A stretch of DNA of 64,000 nucleotides from Symsagittifera roscoffensis (taxonomy: Eukaryota; Xenacoelomorpha; Acoela; Convolutidae), in assembly GCF_963678635.1 (NCBI RefSeq), contig NC_087066.1:53026312-53090311 (forward strand), given 5' to 3'. A model generated the notes under the pieces. That model searched no databases and was not told the DNA's origin. It saw only the letters and a program-made list of their open reading frames with translations. The position numbers and the translations under genes are program-made. This document shows, in pieces, positions 59,682 through 64,000 of this stretch (position 1 is its first letter; each line of letters begins with the position of its first letter).

Positions 59682-62458
59682 TTATTTGGTGAACAAGTTC
59701 CAGTAAATGTTTTGAATAGTAGCTCTGTTTAGAAATTTCCCAAAACTTTCATAAACACAAAGAACGTAGTTGTAGAGTAGTCTCGTCCTTCGAAAGAAGT
59801 TTTCGTTGGTTTTATTTAGTCGCGGTTTCGATAACTTGAATTCATCTCGATTGCTATGTCGAGTATTATCGCATATTGTCTCATTTTCAATTGAGCTTTC
59901 AACATCAAATTCACCTGTTTTAATAGATAAAAGCATTAAGAGATCATGCATTTCAACATACATGCTTAACGGAAGGATATGCAAATTAATTAACCAATTT
60001 AGATTGCTTAAGTCAGAACCTAATATCCATTTTGAAGCATGATGTTGAACTTTTTTGAATTCTATTAAATTTCCTTTATTTGGCAACTAGGTCTGAGAAG
60101 CATATACAGCAATTGGGACAACGTATCTAGTGTATGCATTCAATTTCATTCTCCAGTTACAATTTGATGTTAGATTTCGCTTTATTTGGAATAAGGCGCC
60201 CATTGCTTTGTTCCATCTGCGTTTGCAATTTTCATTCCAACTTAAGTTTTGCTGCACTATGAGCCCTAGGTCACGTTGCGACTGTACGGGGGTGAGTTCG
60301 GCATTGCATAAGTGTGCTTCAAGGTTTCCTTTGATGTTAAGAGCATGCGACTTTTTTGTGTTTGGTAGCATCATATTTGTATTAAGCCAGGCTTGGATAT
60401 GTTATCGGTCGCCTTGTTCATCGCTACTTGATTTGTTACGATTACTCTGAAATCATCAGCATACCCAAAGTTTTCCATATCGGACATACACTCTGGAAGA
60501 TCGTTAATAAATAGCAGCAAGAGGAGGGGACTCAGAATTGATCCTTGGGGAACACCGCTGGTTACATTTCTTAGGGTTGATTTTGCGCCGCTTATTTGCA
60601 CGTTTTGCTTGCGTTGGCTTAAGTATGATTTTAGAAGTCCTAAGATGTTTCCACCAATTCCGAGAGACCTTAATTTGCTAATTAGCACACTATGCGGTAC
60701 TGTGTCAAACGCTTTAGCAAAGTCGAGATAAAGAACACTTAACTCATTGACAGATTCTAGATCATTGCATTCGTGTATTTTGTCGAGAAAGTATATTAGT
60801 TGCAGTGTCGCGGATTGTCCTTTTCTGAAGCCGTATTGACTATTGTCGAACTTTGAATGAAAGAAACAATAAATTTTATCAAAAAGGAGTTTTTCCAAGA
60901 CTTTTGAGCAGCAACATAGGAGGCTGATGGGACGGTAGCAAGTTACATCAGCTTTGTTGCCCTCTTTGAATATCGGTGTTGTTTGGCATATTTTCCAGTA
61001 GCTGGGGTAACATTGCTTGTTTAAACATGTTCGAAAGAACAGTTTTAGTGATTTAAATAGGTTTTTGTGACACTTTTTTAATAGTGTGTTTCCAATTTTA
61101 TCGGGTCCGGTTGATTTGTCAGGATTAAGTTCAAACAATATGTCGCTTATTTGTTCTTCAGTGTAGTTAGCTGTGTTTAGTATGTTATTTGGTTCATATC
61201 CAGGCTGCAAATTAGATTTACTGAAGACCGACGCGAAGTATTGATTAAAAACTTCAGCCTTTGCAACATTTATTGACGCTACTGTTTTATCAAAATTTAC
61301 TAATGGGGGAATTGAGGGTGTTTCTCGTATACATTTCAAGTTTTTCTCTATTTTACTAAACATTCTTCCTTCCAATACTGATTTTTATTTTTCAGCGAGG
61401 TCTTTCGCGGATTCAAGTTTGATTTGCTTTTCAAGGCGTTTGAGTTTAATCAATTTGCTAAGAGTTACACTTTTTCGTTTTTTCATTGTTTTCAGCTTAT
61501 TCATAAGATTTGATGTAATAATGGAAATCCAGGGGGTAGCTGGGATCTATGTTCGGTAATTCTTGGTATGTGTTTATCTATTTTCTTCCACAACCATTCG
61601 TACCGTTGCTTTAACAATTCATCTACATTACTATAGCAATACGGTTGAAAGGGTTCCTGCAGGATACTTTTATTAAGTTCGTCCCAGTCAGCCTTGTTAA
61701 AAGCGTTTTTCATATCAGTTACTGCAAATTGCGTTTCCTCTTTTTCGAGGTCGATTGTTGTAATAATTGGTTTATGGTCGGAAAAACTTTTGTCGTTTTG
61801 CATAAGATCATTTTGTAAACTAATATCATATTCGCAGTTGACAATGGAATCTGGATTATTGGCTAGGACGACGTCTATTTGATTAGTCGATTGATTACTG
61901 AAGTTTCTTTCTACAAATGCATCAATTATTTGATTTTCGCAATCAAAATTTGATGACATAGTTAACCAGTTCGTTTGTGATAGATTTAAGTCACCTGTTA
62001 GAATGATAAGATTACATTGACACTCCTTTGCCTTAAGCTGAATATTTTCTAATAAGGTTTTCAAATCCTTAATTTTCCATTGGTAGAGACTTGGGTATGG
62101 AGCATTGTATATGCAACAAAGCAAAATTGCGCTGTCTTTTTTAGTTTTAGTTTTTGATGGTTATACAATCGGAATGTTCATTTTGTAATGAGATATGTTC
62201 GTGAAGAATGTCGTTTTTGATTGCAATTAGTACTCCACCATGTTTTGTTTTAGGATCATCATTTGTCATTCGGTCTTTTCTATATACCTGATATCTAATT
62301 AGGAAAAGGGCTGCTGATGGGATATCATAAGTTAACCAAGTTTCTGTTAAGCATAAAATGTCGTAATTGTGTGTGTTTAGCGTATTTGAAAACTTTGTTC
62401 TACTGTTTATATCTACTAAGCTTCGAGTATTAAAAGTCAGAGTTGAGATTGTTTCTAT
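59682..62458 (-). pseudogene. LINE copy D ORF2, broken
   Basis: The pieces are endonuclease 62124-61501 (its first part in another frame because of an extra T near 62153), RT 61375-60371 (334 codons, including SGVPQGSILSPLL and GYADDF), and C-terminal 60374-60087 and 60086-59682. Copy D lacks the 11-bp deletion of B and C but shares their 2-nt insertion and Trp-to-stop change. It shares with copy A a TAA in the linker (about 61390). A frameshift at the endonuclease-RT linker is common to all four copies. Confidence 0.8.
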
Positions 62459-63398
62459 TCATTTTTCGGTTTCTGAGTCACTTGTCTCATCGCCATAAGT
62501 GCTTTTTTCTAATGGTATGCACTTTTTGTTTTCCATTATCTCAATTGTGAGAATTTTTACCCAAATATCTTTCGAGGTTATTTGATTTTCATCACTGTGG
62601 ATTAACTCTCTACGTTTTTTCAGGCATTCGTTTAGCTTTTTGGTATCCGTACTATTTAGTTCAGGATTTACATAGACGGGTTTTTGATAGAGATGGTATT
62701 CTTTAAGCTGGTGTGCCGCCCTCAGTATAAGTTCTCGGCTGATTGGGTTTTCAGTATTGATCAGGAGTGTTCTTGGTTGTTGTTTACTTGCGTCATATTT
62801 ACCGAGTCTTTGCGCTTTAGTAAGTTTTTTATCTTCAACGTTGAGATGTTCAAGAAGCTTTTCTACTTCGGCCAAATCAGCATATAATCTATCATCAGCC
62901 GAGCTTGAGTTTGATTCTGGTATACCTCGTATATATTCTCCTAGCGTAGTTTTTCGGGAATTGAAACAGATTTTCCAAGATTCACTTTTCCTAAGGATTG
63001 TTTGTATGTTTTGGTATCTTTTTTCACGTTTATGACTTCCGATTGAACATTTGTAATGATGTTATTTAACTTTTCGATTTTATCGGTTAGGGTTTTCATT
63101 TGTTCCTGAAATTTTTTCATTTGATTATTTGTTTCTTTTTGAAACTTTTTCAGATTTTTGTCTATTTTTGTTTCTAACTTTGATTCCAAGTTTGACAAAA
63201 AATCTTGTTTTTTTTCGGTATGCAACTATTGCAGATCTGGATAAGATTGTCGTTAAGTTTTATGAGAACTTCTATAGTATTCTTTTCAAACTCTGTACAC
63301 TCTGTTGTTAAATGAAGTGTTTTATTACAATTTCAACAAACGAAATTGTTGTCTTTTTTGACTTTCCTGTTGCACGTAGCGCAGTTGTCACGCGTCAT
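62459..63398 (-). pseudogene. LINE copy D ORF1: zinc finger, coiled coil, C-terminal domain
   Basis: Starting at an ATG (63398, minus), the frame has C-x2-C, C-x2-C and H-x4-C spacings like the PHD-type finger of CR1-group ORF1 proteins; one TGA interrupts it. 63225-62941 (94 codons) is a Lys/Glu/Gln coiled coil with a heptad pattern. 62875-62459 (138 codons) begins with an acidic helix and carries RLGKYD and PVYVNPELN, typical of the folded nucleic-acid-binding part of ORF1 in CR1-like LINEs. It ends in TGA where ORF2 begins. Frameshifts separate the pieces. ORF1p packages LINE RNA and is missing from copies A-C. Confidence 0.7.
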
Positions 63399-63484
63399 TT
63401 CACTTGCTTGAGTTCGATTGGGGCAATTGGATAGTTCGTTAGAATTGGGGTGGAGAACTTAAACACAGATTGATTTAAACTTAG

Positions 63485-63575
63485 CCGGTGGCCCCTGAGG
63501 GGACCTTTGGAAAGTTTAAACCAGAGGAGACAACTAACAAATTCTACATAAGAGCCCCTGAAGGGACCTTTGGTA
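63485..63575. repeat. Pair of CCCCTGAGGGG-type palindromic repeats
   Basis: GCCCCTGAGGGGACCTTTGG (about 63491-63510) recurs as GCCCCTGAAGGGACCTTTGG (about 63553-63572), each followed by an AAGTTTAA or AGATTAAG stretch. CCCCTGAGGGG is itself a near-palindrome. The two copies lie just upstream of the LINE ORF1 start and could belong to its 5' leader or to a neighbouring element. Confidence 0.5.
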
Positions 63576-63645
63576 GATTAAGTTAGTCTGTAACGGACAC
63601 GTTAATATAAGGATAGAAAAAAGAAAAGATTGATGTATACTTGAG

Positions 63646-64000
63646 CTACCAATTTCTGCAGGTGCACTGACAGTTGTTGGTGGGGCACTTTTGTTCAGTA
63701 AAGTGTCCGTTGTCGTTCAAATGCTTCGAGTACTTCTTATACAGAATTTTCCCCTGATGAGATTTTTCAGGTTGTTCAGACCGTCTTCGTTTAGATGTTA
63801 GTGATTGTTCGTAAAATACCTGTTACCCGTAATAAAGTTCGCAACGTTTCTGAATTTCAACTTGACCTCGACCTTCTTGTTAGATTTCCTTTCGGCTTCG
63901 GCGAGAAGTAGATCGTTTACAGATTTTGATCTCGTTATATTTTCGTCACGCTCCGGTACACCGATGACGAAAACGTTGGAAGCTCGTTCATAAAGGAAAT
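63646..64000 (-). pseudogene. C-terminal part of an unrecognised ORF, cut by the window end
   Basis: The minus-strand frame entering from beyond 64000 reads a well-formed protein: NVFVIGVPERDENITRSKSV, then a Lys/Glu-rich helix, then VKLKFRNVANFITGNRYF. It is interrupted by one TAA (63800-63798) and goes on to TAG 63648-63646, with a closing cysteine cluster (KCPTNNCQCTC). The 'xVIGVPE' opening followed by a basic RNA-binding-like segment resembles the ORF1 proteins of some non-LTR elements, but this is weak. The plus-strand ORF over the same bases is antisense. Confidence 0.45.

Larger units (their letters stand above)
50193..63400 (-). repeat. Head-to-tail array of four LINE copies, period about 3.13 kb
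   Basis: Copies A (50193-53320), B (53334-56450), C (56464-59580) and D (59593 to about 63400) all lie on the minus strand. Units measure 3141, 3130 and 3129 bp. The three junctions are identical: the 5'-truncated end of one copy (…GTGTGCCGCCCC), a 13-nt filler TTAAGCTTGTGTG that repeats bases 20 nt earlier, then the next copy's 3' end CATCTTCAG. Identical junctions mean tandem amplification of one unit, not separate insertions. Confidence 0.88.

Noticed and set aside
50406-62887. Many plus-strand ORFs of 60-106 codons in the LINE array
   Set aside because: They repeat in each unit antisense to endonuclease and RT and have no domains of their own.
50193-63400. CRISPR or bacterial tandem structure
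   Set aside because: The period is 3.1 kb and each unit is a truncated LINE; there are no short spacers.

Overview
The window is AT-rich animal DNA, most likely from an invertebrate; I cannot name the species. The eukaryotic signs are GT-AG introns with polypyrimidine acceptors, a heat-shock-type TATA promoter, a p62-like PB1 domain, a hAT-type MITE, an env-bearing Ty3/gypsy element and a CR1-like LINE. No bacterial gene organisation, CRISPR array or operon is present. Almost every coding feature is broken, so this is a repeat-rich region with decaying genes.

Layout. 0-2 kb: a palindromic repeat, a promoter with heat-shock elements and a TATA box, and a diverged solo LTR. 2-4.6 kb: AT-rich degenerate repeats, including a 300-bp direct repeat. 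4.6-7.6 kb: minus-strand remnants of an unrecognised protein gene. 8.58-9.01 kb: a complete hAT-like MITE with an 8-bp target duplication. 10.6-12.1 kb: minus-strand exon-like fragments. 13.3-15.6 kb: a frameshifted PB1 domain and a duplicated 535-bp repeat. 15.6-18.8 kb: a minus-strand, multi-exon, kinase-like gene remnant with a second copy of the MITE inside one exon.

19.03-27.6 kb is a 4.28-kb segment present twice in tandem; each copy holds the flank, an LTR, the leader and the start of gag. The second copy runs into a very large Ty3/gypsy element (25366-44354, about 19 kb). Its order is leader basic ORF, gag with capsid and zinc knuckle, protease, RT, RNase H, integrase, a small hydrophobic ORF, an env-like glycoprotein, a long Pro/Ser/Thr-rich accessory ORF with no recognised family, a well-formed intron, and the 3' LTR. 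The LTRs are 412 bp, start TG, end CA and are bounded by AGAA. The reading frames carry many in-frame stops (mostly TAA) and several frameshifts, so the copy should be inactive.

44.4-50.2 kb is intergenic: a degenerate GGAT/GATA minisatellite, one exon-like minus-strand fragment and two pairs of dispersed repeats. 50.2-63.4 kb is a head-to-tail array of four minus-strand copies of a CR1-like non-LTR element with identical junctions and a period near 3.13 kb; only the right-most copy keeps ORF1 (zinc finger, coiled coil, C-terminal domain). The window ends inside another minus-strand ORF.

The strongest candidates for something undescribed are the post-env accessory ORF with its adjoining intron, the nested palindromes in the LTR family, and the satellite-like amplification of a truncated LINE.
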